Both the position numbers and the translations under genes were made by a program. The notes beneath the pieces were generated by a model, which was not told where the DNA came from, searched no databases, and saw only the letters and a list, made by a program, of their open reading frames with translations. This document shows positions 41,398 to 49,669 of a stretch of 64,000 bases of DNA, piece after piece (the first letter of the stretch is position 1; each line of letters begins with the position of its first letter). Source of the DNA: Arcobacter iocasae (GTDB taxonomy: Bacteria; Campylobacterota; Campylobacteria; Campylobacterales; Arcobacteraceae); assembly GCF_042214795.1 (NCBI RefSeq), contig NZ_CP090177.1, forward strand, positions 1,364,001 to 1,428,000. Reading direction: 5' to 3'.

Positions 41398-42903
41398 CTA
41401 AGAAAATAGATTATGTTTGATCTCATTGTATTGAGAAATAAAATTTGAATATGCCTCTATAATATTTTTGTTATAGGTTTTTGGGGGTGTTTGACCTGCA
41501 TTTTTAGCTGATTTTTCTACAATAGCTATAATAGAATCAAGATTTAAGGGTTTTGCATCCACTTGCTGTGTATTTGGAGGATTTTTATCTTCTTTTTGAT
41601 TTTCATCATTATCTTTGTTATCTTCATTTTTTTGAATATCACTTGGATAAACTAATAACCCATCAATTATGATGGAATCAAGATTTCCATTTTGAAGGTT
41701 TTCTATATTTTCATTAATAGCTAAATTACTCCATACTGCCACTTTAGGATCTTGTATATTTTGAAGTTTATTGTATATCGTTTCGTTTAAAGTATCATCT
41801 TTTAGGTAAGCTACTTTTTCTAATTGGGCTTTAAAAGCAAGTAGATTATCAGTATCTTTTTTATTAAGAGTAGAAATATTTTTTAAAGAATCATCTAAAA
41901 TTCTTTTTAAATCTTCATAATTATTTTTAGCTTCATCAAAAGTTATCTGTCTTAATTGAGCAGCTGAATAGGTATTATAATCTGGTTTAATATCTTCATT
42001 TTCTATTTCTTCTGTTTTTGAATCTACTTCTGTATTCTCTTTAATTTGATTATCCTCATTTTTTGAATAATCATTCTTTACACTTTTTTTGACTTCATAT
42101 AGGCTAAATGTTTTATTAGAAATTGTTATTTCTTCTCCTGAAATCATAAATCCATGATTATAACCATATTGATTATCAAATTGTTTATTAGATGATATAA
42201 ATCCATGAGCATCTATAAATTCAATTGCATCTTCTATTGATTGTACAATTTGTTTAAGATCTGTACCTTGGATAGAGTAAGAACTTCCTGCAAAAAAACC
42301 ATCAGAACCATCTAAGTCAGTAGGATCGGAATAGTCATAGAAAACTTGAGCATTATCCTCATAATTAGAATATATTGCTCTATTTATTTCATCATTATCA
42401 AAATAATTAACAATTTTGAATTTATCATTAAAGTTAAGTAATTCTTGTGTCTCTTTATTTACTCTTGTTACTTCTCCGTATTGCTTATCAAGCATATTAT
42501 TAGTGATTTTATCTTCATTCATAAACTTTGATGTAACTTCATTAAAATATACTTCCTGGTCTTTAGAACCACCTCTTATCTCAGAGGGATTATTAATAAG
42601 AAGTCTTTTTTGATAATTTTTAAAAGATTCAGAATTTAGAATATCTTGAGATTCTTTCATTCTAGATTCTAATTCCTTTTTAATCTCTTCATAATTTTTT
42701 TTTATTTCATTATAAGAGAGTTCACTTAATTCTGCTGCACTATATGTAGAATAATCACCTTCAACTTTTTTAGTAAAAGCAGTAATTTGTACATTAACTT
42801 CATCTTTTTCTATTTCTAAAGTTGAACTTTTAGGATTGGTATTAAGTGTATTTGATATATTAGCAAAGGCATTGAAATTATTTATATTTGTCATATTAAT
42901 CAT
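41398..42903 (-). CDS. Large hypothetical protein with an internal repeat
   Basis: 501 aa, not recognised. A segment of about 35 residues occurs twice: DYSTYSAAELSELSYNEIKK near residue 50 and DYNTYSAAQLRQITFDEAKN near 310, each followed by a helical charged stretch. No signal peptide, membrane helix or cysteine. Acidic Asn/Asp/Lys-rich linkers are frequent. AAAGGA five bases before the ATG fixes the start, and TATAAT (minus strand, 42932-42937) may be its -10. It could be a surface or secreted protein exported without a classical signal; that is a guess. Confidence 0.7.
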   Translation of the reverse strand: MINMTNINNFNAFANISNTLNTNPKSSTLEIEKDEVNVQITAFTKKVEGDYSTYSAAELSELSYNEIKKNYEEIKKELESRMKESQDILNSESFKNYQKRLLINNPSEIRGGSKDQEVYFNEVTSKFMNEDKITNNMLDKQYGEVTRVNKETQELLNFNDKFKIVNYFDNDEINRAIYSNYEDNAQVFYDYSDPTDLDGSDGFFAGSSYSIQGTDLKQIVQSIEDAIEFIDAHGFISSNKQFDNQYGYNHGFMISGEEITISNKTFSLYEVKKSVKNDYSKNEDNQIKENTEVDSKTEEIENEDIKPDYNTYSAAQLRQITFDEAKNNYEDLKRILDDSLKNISTLNKKDTDNLLAFKAQLEKVAYLKDDTLNETIYNKLQNIQDPKVAVWSNLAINENIENLQNGNLDSIIIDGLLVYPSDIQKNEDNKDNDENQKEDKNPPNTQQVDAKPLNLDSIIAIVEKSAKNAGQTPPKTYNKNIIEAYSNFISQYNEIKHNLFS

Positions 42904-42986
42904 ATTTATCCTTTAACAAAGTTATAATAACATTATATTAATACTTTCTTAATATTAGATAAAATATAATTAATTAAGTAATTTTT

Positions 42987-44327
42987 TTAATTCCAAGGTT
43001 CTGGACTTCCGACAACTTTAAATACCTTGTTATTAACTGCATTAGAGACATCTTTTGCTAAATTTATAAGTCCACTATATGCCCCATAACTTACTTTTTT
43101 CTCTTGATTTACATCCACAAAGGCTACTTTTTTCTTAATAGCTGTATATAAACTTCGTCCACCTGCTAATAAAATATCAATATTATGTTCATCTATTAGT
43201 TTTGCTTGTTCAGTTCCTGGATCATTCATAAGTATTTTTACATATGTTGCACAAATCTCTTTATCCTCTAAGGTTGCTTTTTTTACACTTGTTGCAACCA
43301 CATCTATACCTATATCTTGTAAGGCAGATGCTATAGACCAGGTTTTATTCCCACCTGTATTTAAAATAGCTTTTTTCCCTTCAAGTATTTTTCTATATGG
43401 AGTTAACGCTTTTTCAAGTTTTGTCTCTTCCTCTTCTATAACTTCTTTTGCTCTTTTGATAAGTTTTTCATCTCCAAAGGCATTTACTATGCTCATAATT
43501 GCATTTGTTGTATCACGTTTTCCATAAAATGAGATACTTATATATGGTATATTGTATCTCTCTTGCATCTTTCTTGTTAGAGAGATAAGTGATTTAGCAC
43601 AAACTATTACATTTAGTTTTGCCCTATGTGCCATTTGGATATTTTCTATCCTTCCATCACCTGCTAGGGTTGAAACTACTTTTATCCCTATTTTTTCTAA
43701 TATTGGAGTGTATTGCCACATGTCACCTGTAACATTGTATTCACCAATTAAATTTATTCCAAAAGGGTGAATCTCTTCAGGCTCTTTTGTTCCTATTAGT
43801 TGGTGTAAAACTGATTCTCCTCCAAGTCTTGATCCTAAGTTTTTACCACCAACAAACCCAGGAGAGTGAATAACAACTATAGGAATACCGTGTTTCTCTT
43901 CCATCCTATTACAAGTATTATCCATATCATCACCAATCATTGCAGTTACACAAGTTTCGTATACAAAAATTCCTTTTGGATTTTTATTTTCCACTATGTA
44001 ATTAATAGCATCTTCTAGTTTTTTATCTCCACCAAAAATTACATCATTTGTATTTACATCTGTTGTATATCCAGTAATTGTATTATTTTCCCCATGGTGT
44101 GAAGTTAGAGTTTGTCTAGTTTCCCATGAAGCTCCTATACAAGTGGCAGGTGAATGAACTAAATGTACTACATCAGCAAAAGGGAAAAGCGCGATTTGAG
44201 CCCCTTCAAAAGCGCATCCACCACTAGTAGCCCCTGGTTTTGGTTTATCACATGATGATTTTTTTTCTTTATTATGAGAGCAGGCACTTTCGCTTAATAA
44301 CTCTTGTATTAGTTTTTTATTTACCAT
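42987..44327 (-). CDS. nifE: NifE, FeMo-co scaffold alpha subunit
   Basis: 446 aa, NifD-like. Cluster ligands C38 (SGGCAFEG), C63 (PATCIGAS) and C126 (YETCVTAMIGDD). The FeMo-co-binding histidine of NifD is absent, as expected of NifE. A cysteine-containing N-terminal stretch (C16, C26) precedes the core. Monocistronic or followed only by orf501; nifN is not adjacent. AAAGGA precedes the ATG. Confidence 0.95.
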   Translation of the reverse strand: MVNKKLIQELLSESACSHNKEKKSSCDKPKPGATSGGCAFEGAQIALFPFADVVHLVHSPATCIGASWETRQTLTSHHGENNTITGYTTDVNTNDVIFGGDKKLEDAINYIVENKNPKGIFVYETCVTAMIGDDMDNTCNRMEEKHGIPIVVIHSPGFVGGKNLGSRLGGESVLHQLIGTKEPEEIHPFGINLIGEYNVTGDMWQYTPILEKIGIKVVSTLAGDGRIENIQMAHRAKLNVIVCAKSLISLTRKMQERYNIPYISISFYGKRDTTNAIMSIVNAFGDEKLIKRAKEVIEEEETKLEKALTPYRKILEGKKAILNTGGNKTWSIASALQDIGIDVVATSVKKATLEDKEICATYVKILMNDPGTEQAKLIDEHNIDILLAGGRSLYTAIKKKVAFVDVNQEKKVSYGAYSGLINLAKDVSNAVNNKVFKVVGSPEPWN

Positions 44328-44406
44328 TTTAGTTCCTTTGTTATCTACTTTTATAAGAAAACACTAAAGAGGATAATCTCTTACCCTGATATTTAATTGT
44401 TGTAGT

Positions 44407-44422
44407 TGCAATAAGCGTTCCC
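44407..44422 (-). promoter_or_regulatory. Sigma-54 promoter of nifE
   Basis: Minus strand GGAACGCTTATTGC, GG at 44420-44421 and GC at 44408-44409. It is divergent from, and 12 bp away from, the plus-strand promoter at 44433. Confidence 0.86.
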
Positions 44423-44432
44423 TCTTTTATTG

Positions 44433-44448
44433 TGGAATAGATTTTGCA
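44433..44448 (+). promoter_or_regulatory. Sigma-54 promoter of the NifX-like/NifU-fusion operon
   Basis: GGAATAGATTTTGC with GG at 44434-44435 and GC at 44446-44447. The nifV promoter has the same 14 bases. It lies 34 bp before the ATG at 44481. Confidence 0.86.
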
Positions 44449-44480
44449 TGATAAAAATATAATGATTTAAAGGATTTAAA

Positions 44481-44867
44481 ATGATTGCAATACCATTAAG
44501 TAAAGAAGACTCAACAGTAATTTCTGATTTATATGGAAATGCTCCATATTTTGCCTTACTAGATTTAAGTTCTGGATATTTTAATGTAAAAGAAAATATT
44601 GGATGTGGAAATGGGCTTGAAACAGCAAAATGTGTAGAAGAGTTAGGTGCAAAAAGTACTATTTTTTATCATATGGGTGAAGGTGTCTTTAATCATCTAA
44701 ATGAAAATAAAGTAAAAGTTTATAGTGCAGCAAAAACTTACTTAACAATAGAAGATATATATAGAAATATTTTAAGCAAGTCGTGCAAAGTTGTTACAAA
44801 AGACAATTGTGAGAGTTTATTGGACTCTGGAACTACATCTTGCTCATGTGAGTGTGATAAAAACTAA
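44481..44867 (+). CDS. NifX/NafY-family cofactor-binding protein with a cysteine-rich tail
   Basis: 128 aa dinitrogenase FeMo-co-type domain: IAIPLSKEDSTVISDLYG, ENIGCGNGLETAKCVEELGA, and AKTYLTIEDIYRNIL. The tail TTSCSCECDKN has three cysteines. The family binds FeMo-co or its precursors. First gene of a plus-strand sigma-54 operon that also holds a NifU-domain fusion, a second NifX-like gene and a flavodiiron protein. AAAGGA six bases before the ATG. Confidence 0.85.
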   Translation: MIAIPLSKEDSTVISDLYGNAPYFALLDLSSGYFNVKENIGCGNGLETAKCVEELGAKSTIFYHMGEGVFNHLNENKVKVYSAAKTYLTIEDIYRNILSKSCKVVTKDNCESLLDSGTTSCSCECDKN

Positions 44868-44878
44868 TTGAGTTGAAT

Positions 44879-45850
44879 ATGGAAAAAGATTTAGAATATT
44901 ATCTGTCTTTAGACTATCCCTTTGAAACATATAGTGGAGAAAATGAAGTTGGAGATGCTTTTTTAGTAGAGTTTTTTGATTTTGATATAAAAGCTTCAAG
45001 TGAAGATTTTGATGAGGCAGTTGAACTTGCACATACATATTTAGAAGAACACTTAAAAAGAGAATTAAAAGCAAAAAGAGAAATACCAAAGCCAAATGAA
45101 GGAAGAAGATTTATGGAACATAGAACTGCATTAGCTGCATATAAAAACAAAGACTTTGAAAAGGCCTATAGTATTTGGGAAGAAGAAGCAAAATTAAAAA
45201 ATGATCAAGCTATGGCAAATTTAGGTTTGATGTACTTAAAAGGTGAAGGTGTAGAAAAGGATTATTCTATAGCTAAAGATTGGTTTGAGAAAGCTAGTTC
45301 TTATGATAATGATTCTGCAAATTTTAATTTGGCACTTATGTATCAAACAAAAATTGGTGTTGAAGAAGATATAGAAAAAGCAAAAGAGTATTTTAGAAAA
45401 GCAGTTAGAAAAAATCATACCCAAGCAGCCTTTAGATTAGCTCTTGTTTTACTTCAAGATAGACAAAATTTAGATGGGGTAAGAGAAGGTTTTGACTGTA
45501 TGTTAAAAGCTGCAAAAAACGGTCATGCAATGGCAAGTATTCAATTAACAGGTATAGATAAAGATCTAGCAACCAATGTGGAATTAAATGAGCATTTTAG
45601 AGCTCAAAGCATGGAAAAACAACTAGAAATCATCAATGATACTTTAGATAGATTTATTAGACCAATTTTATTAAAAGATGGTGGGAATATTTTACTAATA
45701 GATTATGTAAATGAACCAGAAATAGAACTAAGACTTGCTTATCAAGGCGCTTGTGTTGGGTGTTCAATTGCAAGTACGGGAACTTATGAGATGATAAAAG
45801 GTACTTTAGAAAAGGTAATTGACCCAAGAGTTAGGTTATATATATTATGA
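44879..45850 (+). CDS. Three-part fusion: HicB-like, Sel1 repeats, NifU C-terminal domain
   Basis: 323 aa from the ATG at 44879; a TTG two codons upstream is the alternative. Residues 1-65 resemble a HicB-like domain. Residues about 85-230 hold Sel1/TPR-like repeats (AMANLGLMYLKGEGVEKDYS; ANFNLALMYQTKIG). Residues 248-323 match the NifU C-terminal scaffold domain with GACVGCSIAS, giving the CxxC pair C292/C295. This suggests a Fe-S carrier docked to a partner by the repeats. Coupled to the next gene by a 4-bp overlap. I know of no standard nif protein with this layout. Confidence 0.8.
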   Translation: MEKDLEYYLSLDYPFETYSGENEVGDAFLVEFFDFDIKASSEDFDEAVELAHTYLEEHLKRELKAKREIPKPNEGRRFMEHRTALAAYKNKDFEKAYSIWEEEAKLKNDQAMANLGLMYLKGEGVEKDYSIAKDWFEKASSYDNDSANFNLALMYQTKIGVEEDIEKAKEYFRKAVRKNHTQAAFRLALVLLQDRQNLDGVREGFDCMLKAAKNGHAMASIQLTGIDKDLATNVELNEHFRAQSMEKQLEIINDTLDRFIRPILLKDGGNILLIDYVNEPEIELRLAYQGACVGCSIASTGTYEMIKGTLEKVIDPRVRLYIL

Positions 45851-46203
45851 GAATTGCATTTGCTTCTAAAGATAATATTCATGTAAACCAACATTTTGGT
45901 TGGGCAAAAGAGTTTTATATTTATGAAATAAAAGATGATAATTATACTTTTGTAAAATCAGTTGATTCTTCAATTGAGATTGAAGATGAAATAGAGAAAC
46001 TTAATTACAAAATTGAATGTTGTGAAGGTTGTGATATTTTATATGTTCAACAAATCGGACCAAAAGCCTCTTTGATGGTAAAAGCTTCAAAAATATTTCC
46101 AATGCAAGCAAGTGCTGAAAATGAAAAGATAGAAGAAATTCTACAAAAATTAATTAAAATGAAAGAGAACCCTCCCATTTGGATGAGAAGGTTGATAGGT
46201 TAA
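45847..46203 (+). CDS. NifX-like cofactor carrier protein
   Basis: 118 aa. IAFASKDNIHVNQHFGWAKEF has the NQHFG pattern of the NifB/NifX/NafY fold, then CCEGCDILYVQQIGPKASL and a C-terminal NPPIWMRRLIG resembling the NPPPFIKK end of NifX (35127-35522). A cluster of cysteines (C58, C59, C62) is distinctive. Probably a second NifX paralogue specialised for another cluster intermediate, which is inference. Confidence 0.88.
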   Translation: MRIAFASKDNIHVNQHFGWAKEFYIYEIKDDNYTFVKSVDSSIEIEDEIEKLNYKIECCEGCDILYVQQIGPKASLMVKASKIFPMQASAENEKIEEILQKLIKMKENPPIWMRRLIG

Positions 46204-46207
46204 TAAC

Positions 46208-47446
46208 ATGTATTCAAATAAACCTATAGAAATTGCACCAAATATTTATTTTATAGGATCATTTGATCCAGATATTAGAACTTTTGATATTATTATGAAA
46301 ACAGCCAATGGCTCATCATATAATGCTTATTTAATCAAAACAGATGAAGGTGTGATTATTCTAGATACTGTAAAACTGGAGTTTCAAGATGAGTTTTTCA
46401 AAAAAATTGAAGCTTTGTGTTCTTATGATGAGATTAAATATGTTATTTCACATCACTTAGAACCAGACCACGCAGGAGCAATTCCTGAATTAATAAATAG
46501 AGCTCCAAGGGCAAAAGTTTTAATCTCTCCCCAAGCAACACCTATGTTAAAAGCAATAACAAGAAACGAAAATATTGATTTTGAGACAGTCTGGACAAAT
46601 AAAAGTTTGACCTTAGGTAATAAAACAATCAAATTTCTTACAACGCCATATTTACATTGGCCAGAAACTATGAGTTCATATGTGGTAGAGGATAAATTAC
46701 TCTTTTCAGGGGATGTTTTTGGAAGTCATTATCACGATAGAAGACTGTTTGATGATTTAGTTGGAGATTTTTTTTACGCATTTAAATACTATTATGACCA
46801 TATTATGAGACCCTTTAAATCTTATGCTTTAAATGCAATCAAGCTTTATGATAAGCTTGAAATTGATATGATTGCAACTTTACATGGACCAATATTAAGA
46901 GATAATCCAAAACAGTATATTGATTATTATAGAAAATGGAGCCAAGATAACTATAAAGATAGTGCACATGGTAAAAAAATCTTGTCTATTTTTTATCTAA
47001 CAAGTTACAAAAATACTAAAGATATGGCTGAAGCTATATTTGAAGGTGCGGAAAGTGTTGATGGAATCATCACCAATGTATATGATTTAGCCTCTATTGA
47101 AGAATCAAATATGATAAATATACTTGAAGAGAGTGATGGTGTTTTAATAGGAACACCAACAATTAATGCAGATGCCCCAAAACCTGTTTGGGATCTGCTC
47201 TCATGTATGATGTTGTTGGAAAAAAAGGGAAAAACAGGAGGTGCCTTTGGTTCTTATGGTTGGAGCGGTGAAGCTATTGATATGATTTTACATAGATTAA
47301 AATCCCTAAACTTTAGAGTTCCTCCAATGGATTCTTTAAAAATAAAACTAATACCCACAACAGAAGAACTTGCCCAATGTTACGATTATGGAGTAGAGTT
47401 TGCAGAAATTATAAATGGAAAAATGTTAGAAATGACCATGAACTAA
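46208..47446 (+). CDS. Flavodiiron protein (FprA type)
   Basis: 412 aa. N-terminal metallo-beta-lactamase domain with diiron ligands H83, E85, D87, H88, H150, D169 and H226 all present. C-terminal flavodoxin domain from about 255 (SIFYLTSYKNTKDMAEAI; IGTPTINADA; GSYGWSGEAID). Such enzymes reduce O2 to water or NO to N2O. Last gene of a sigma-54 nif operon, so local O2 removal to protect nitrogenase or labile clusters is a reasonable inference. No rubredoxin gene is seen nearby. Confidence 0.93.
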   Translation: MYSNKPIEIAPNIYFIGSFDPDIRTFDIIMKTANGSSYNAYLIKTDEGVIILDTVKLEFQDEFFKKIEALCSYDEIKYVISHHLEPDHAGAIPELINRAPRAKVLISPQATPMLKAITRNENIDFETVWTNKSLTLGNKTIKFLTTPYLHWPETMSSYVVEDKLLFSGDVFGSHYHDRRLFDDLVGDFFYAFKYYYDHIMRPFKSYALNAIKLYDKLEIDMIATLHGPILRDNPKQYIDYYRKWSQDNYKDSAHGKKILSIFYLTSYKNTKDMAEAIFEGAESVDGIITNVYDLASIEESNMINILEESDGVLIGTPTINADAPKPVWDLLSCMMLLEKKGKTGGAFGSYGWSGEAIDMILHRLKSLNFRVPPMDSLKIKLIPTTEELAQCYDYGVEFAEIINGKMLEMTMN

Positions 47447-47459
47447 TATGAATGAATAA

Positions 47460-47522
47460 GTGATGAGTATGAATTAATTGACTAAAACTAATACTCATCA
47501 CCTATTTGTTTATGATAGGTCA
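47460..47522. terminator. Two hairpins between convergent genes
   Basis: First stem gtgatgagtat / atactcatcac (47460-47470 with 47491-47501) and second stem acctat / ataggt (about 47502-47522), placed between the flavodiiron gene and the convergent 61-aa gene. Without a long T-tract, so the terminator call is moderate. Confidence 0.4.
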
Positions 47523-47695
47523 CTAAGTGTTGATACCTTATAAACTACATCTTTGAGTTCATTTAGTTTTTTTATTATATCTTCATCACAGTGTTTATCC
47601 ATATCAAATCTTGTCTCCATAAAATCATATATATTATCTATATTTGAAAATACTTCTTGGAGAAGTTGCTCTTTTATACTATCTTGTATACTCAT
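47510..47695 (-). CDS. Small helical protein downstream of the nifO-like gene
   Basis: 61 aa, acidic and helical, with DMDKHCDEDI near the middle (one Cys, one His). Not recognised. It overlaps the nifO-like stop by 4 bp and shares its sigma-54 promoter, which supports it as real. Function unknown. Confidence 0.6.
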   Translation of the reverse strand: MSIQDSIKEQLLQEVFSNIDNIYDFMETRFDMDKHCDEDIIKKLNELKDVVYKVSTLSDLS

Positions 47696-48051
47696 CTTAA
47701 CTCCCTTAATTTAAAATCTAAAATTTTATTTAAATCAAATCCACAAAATTTATTTGTACCAATTGTTATAAGAGGTCTTTTTATTAAAATAGGATTTGAA
47801 ATCATAAGATTTAGTAACTCCTCATCAGAAGTATTATCTAAATCTATCTCCTTGTTTTTTACAAGTGGGGCATTTGGATTTATGCACTCTTTTATACTTT
47901 TATTCTCAAAAAAGTTAAGTAGTTGGTTTTTTGAAAAGTTTGTTTTCAATAAATCTGTACTAATAACATTGAAGCCAAAGTCTTTTAATCTCTTCTTTTG
48001 TTTGGTGTTATTTACACATCCAACTTTTTCATAAAAAATTACTGGAATCAT
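47692..48051 (-). CDS. nifO: ArsC-fold nitrogenase-associated protein (NifO-like)
   Basis: 119 aa, thioredoxin-fold ArsC/Spx family. The opening FYEKVGCVNNTKQKKRLKDF matches the nitrogenase-associated branch, with a single active-site cysteine C12. The C-terminal PILIKRPLITIGTNKFCGFD is the ArsC-like RP loop. Reported roles for NifO relate to molybdate use; the mechanism is not settled. AAGGAG before the ATG. Confidence 0.82.
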   Translation of the reverse strand: MIPVIFYEKVGCVNNTKQKKRLKDFGFNVISTDLLKTNFSKNQLLNFFENKSIKECINPNAPLVKNKEIDLDNTSDEELLNLMISNPILIKRPLITIGTNKFCGFDLNKILDFKLRELR

Positions 48052-48077
48052 TTTTTCTCCTTAATAAAGAGTATAGA

Positions 48078-48093
48078 TGCATATTTCATTCCT
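48078..48093 (-). promoter_or_regulatory. Sigma-54 promoter of the nifO-like gene
   Basis: Minus strand GGAATGAAATATGC, GG at 48091-48092 and GC at 48079-48080. Back to back with the nifB promoter, 12 bp apart. Confidence 0.8.
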
Positions 48094-48103
48094 AATAATT
48101 TTA

Positions 48104-48119
48104 TGGAACGCTATATGCA
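48104..48119 (+). promoter_or_regulatory. Sigma-54 promoter of nifB
   Basis: GGAACGCTATATGC with GG at 48105-48106 and GC at 48117-48118, 35 bp before the nifB ATG. Confidence 0.88.
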
Positions 48120-48152
48120 TAAAGTAAAACAGAAATAAAAAAAGGAGATACT

Positions 48153-49601
48153 ATGAGTTGTTCTTGTACATCTAGTAGTACACAAGAGGAATTACAACAA
48201 GAAGTTATGGATAAGATTAACAACCATCCATGTTATTCTGAGGGTGCTCACCAACACTATGCGAGAATTCATGTAGCTGTTGCACCTGCTTGTAATATCC
48301 AATGTAACTACTGTAATAGAAAATTTGATTGTTCAAATGAGAGTCGTCCTGGTGTTACTTCAGCAAAATTAAGTCCTGAAGATGCAGTTAAAAAGGTTTT
48401 ATATGTTGGTGGTGATATTCAACAACTTTCAGTTGTAGGAATAGCAGGACCTGGAGATGCACTAGCAAACCCTAAAAAAACATTTGATACTTTTAGAATG
48501 CTTCATGAAAAAGCACCAGATCAAAAACTATGTTTATCAACAAATGGACTTAGACTTCCTGATTATGTTGATGAGATGGTTAAATACAATGTTGATCATG
48601 TAACAGTTACTATTAATTCAGTTGATCCAACTGGAGAAATTGGTGCTAAGATTTATCCATGGGTTCACTGGAATCATGAAAAAGTATTTGGGGCAGAAGG
48701 TGCAAAAATTCTTTTAGAACAACAACTAAAAGGTATTAAAATGCTAACTGAAAGAGGTATTTTAGTAAAAGCAAACTCTGTTTTAATCCCTGGGGTTAAT
48801 GATAAAGAGTTAGTAAATGTTGCTAAAAAATTAAAAGAGCTAAATGTATTTTTACACAACATTATGCCACTTCTTTCAAAAGAAGAGTATGGAACATATT
48901 ATGGTCTTAATGGACAAGCAAGTGCTACTGATCAAGAAGTAATGGCTGCTCAAGAAGCATGTGGTATGGATATGAAACTAATGAGTCACTGTAGACAATG
49001 TCGAGCAGATGCTGTTGGACTGATTGGAGAAGATAGAGGAGAAGAGTTTACTCCTGATGTTTTCCAAAACATGTCTTGGGAAGAGTTACAAGATCAATAT
49101 AATATGGAAGCAAGAGCTAAAAAACATGAAGTTATTGAAAACTGGAGAGCTGCACTTGATGCTGCAAATGATAGAATCAAAATAGAACAAGCAAGTAAAG
49201 AAGAATTAAGTTCTGCTGGTGAGACTAAACTTGTAGCTGTTACAACAGCAGGTGAAGGAACAGTAAACTTACACTTTGGTAATGCTACAGAGTTCCTAAT
49301 TTACGAAGTTGGTGACAAAGCTATCAAATTTGTAATGCATAGAAAAGTTGAAAATGCATACTGCAAAGGTCCTGAAGATTGTGATGGTTCATATCCAATT
49401 GAAGAGATCAAAAATACTTTAAAAGATGTTGATATTTTATTAACAGAAAAAATTGGTGGATGTCCTCAAGATGAATTGGCTCAAATAAACTTGATTTCAG
49501 ATGATTCATATGCACTTCAACCAATAGAAAAATCAGTTTTTGCAGCAGCTCAAAAATATTTCTTTGCTAATGAAGCAAAATCAGAGAAAGAGTTAGGGTA
49601 A
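48153..49601 (+). CDS. nifB: NifB, radical SAM FeMo-co core synthase
   Basis: 482 aa. Radical-SAM motif CNIQCNYC (C47, C51, C54) in the NifB-typical context, followed by NRKFDCSNESRPGV. A full C-terminal NifX-like domain begins near residue 360 (VAVTTAGEGTVNLHFG). NifB makes NifB-co, the Fe-S-C core of FeMo-co, in the cytoplasm. An N-terminal C3/C5 pair (SCSCTS) is also present. Strong aaaggag site; a small GTTAGG/CCTAAC hairpin overlaps its stop. Confidence 0.97.
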   Translation: MSCSCTSSSTQEELQQEVMDKINNHPCYSEGAHQHYARIHVAVAPACNIQCNYCNRKFDCSNESRPGVTSAKLSPEDAVKKVLYVGGDIQQLSVVGIAGPGDALANPKKTFDTFRMLHEKAPDQKLCLSTNGLRLPDYVDEMVKYNVDHVTVTINSVDPTGEIGAKIYPWVHWNHEKVFGAEGAKILLEQQLKGIKMLTERGILVKANSVLIPGVNDKELVNVAKKLKELNVFLHNIMPLLSKEEYGTYYGLNGQASATDQEVMAAQEACGMDMKLMSHCRQCRADAVGLIGEDRGEEFTPDVFQNMSWEELQDQYNMEARAKKHEVIENWRAALDAANDRIKIEQASKEELSSAGETKLVAVTTAGEGTVNLHFGNATEFLIYEVGDKAIKFVMHRKVENAYCKGPEDCDGSYPIEEIKNTLKDVDILLTEKIGGCPQDELAQINLISDDSYALQPIEKSVFAAAQKYFFANEAKSEKELG

Positions 49602-49621
49602 AACCTAACTTCTAAATTCTA

Positions 49622-49637
49622 TGGAATAGATTTTGCA
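49622..49637 (+). promoter_or_regulatory. Sigma-54 promoter of nifV
   Basis: GGAATAGATTTTGC with GG at 49623-49624 and GC at 49635-49636, 33 bp before the nifV ATG. It lets nifV and later genes be transcribed independently of nifB. Confidence 0.86.
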
Positions 49638-49669
49638 ACTATACTTTTAATCCAACAAAAGGCAAAATA

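Noticed and set aside
44844..45150. Minus-strand frames opposite the NifU-fusion gene
   Set aside because: Low-complexity Leu/Ser-rich translations typical of antisense frames in A+T-rich DNA.
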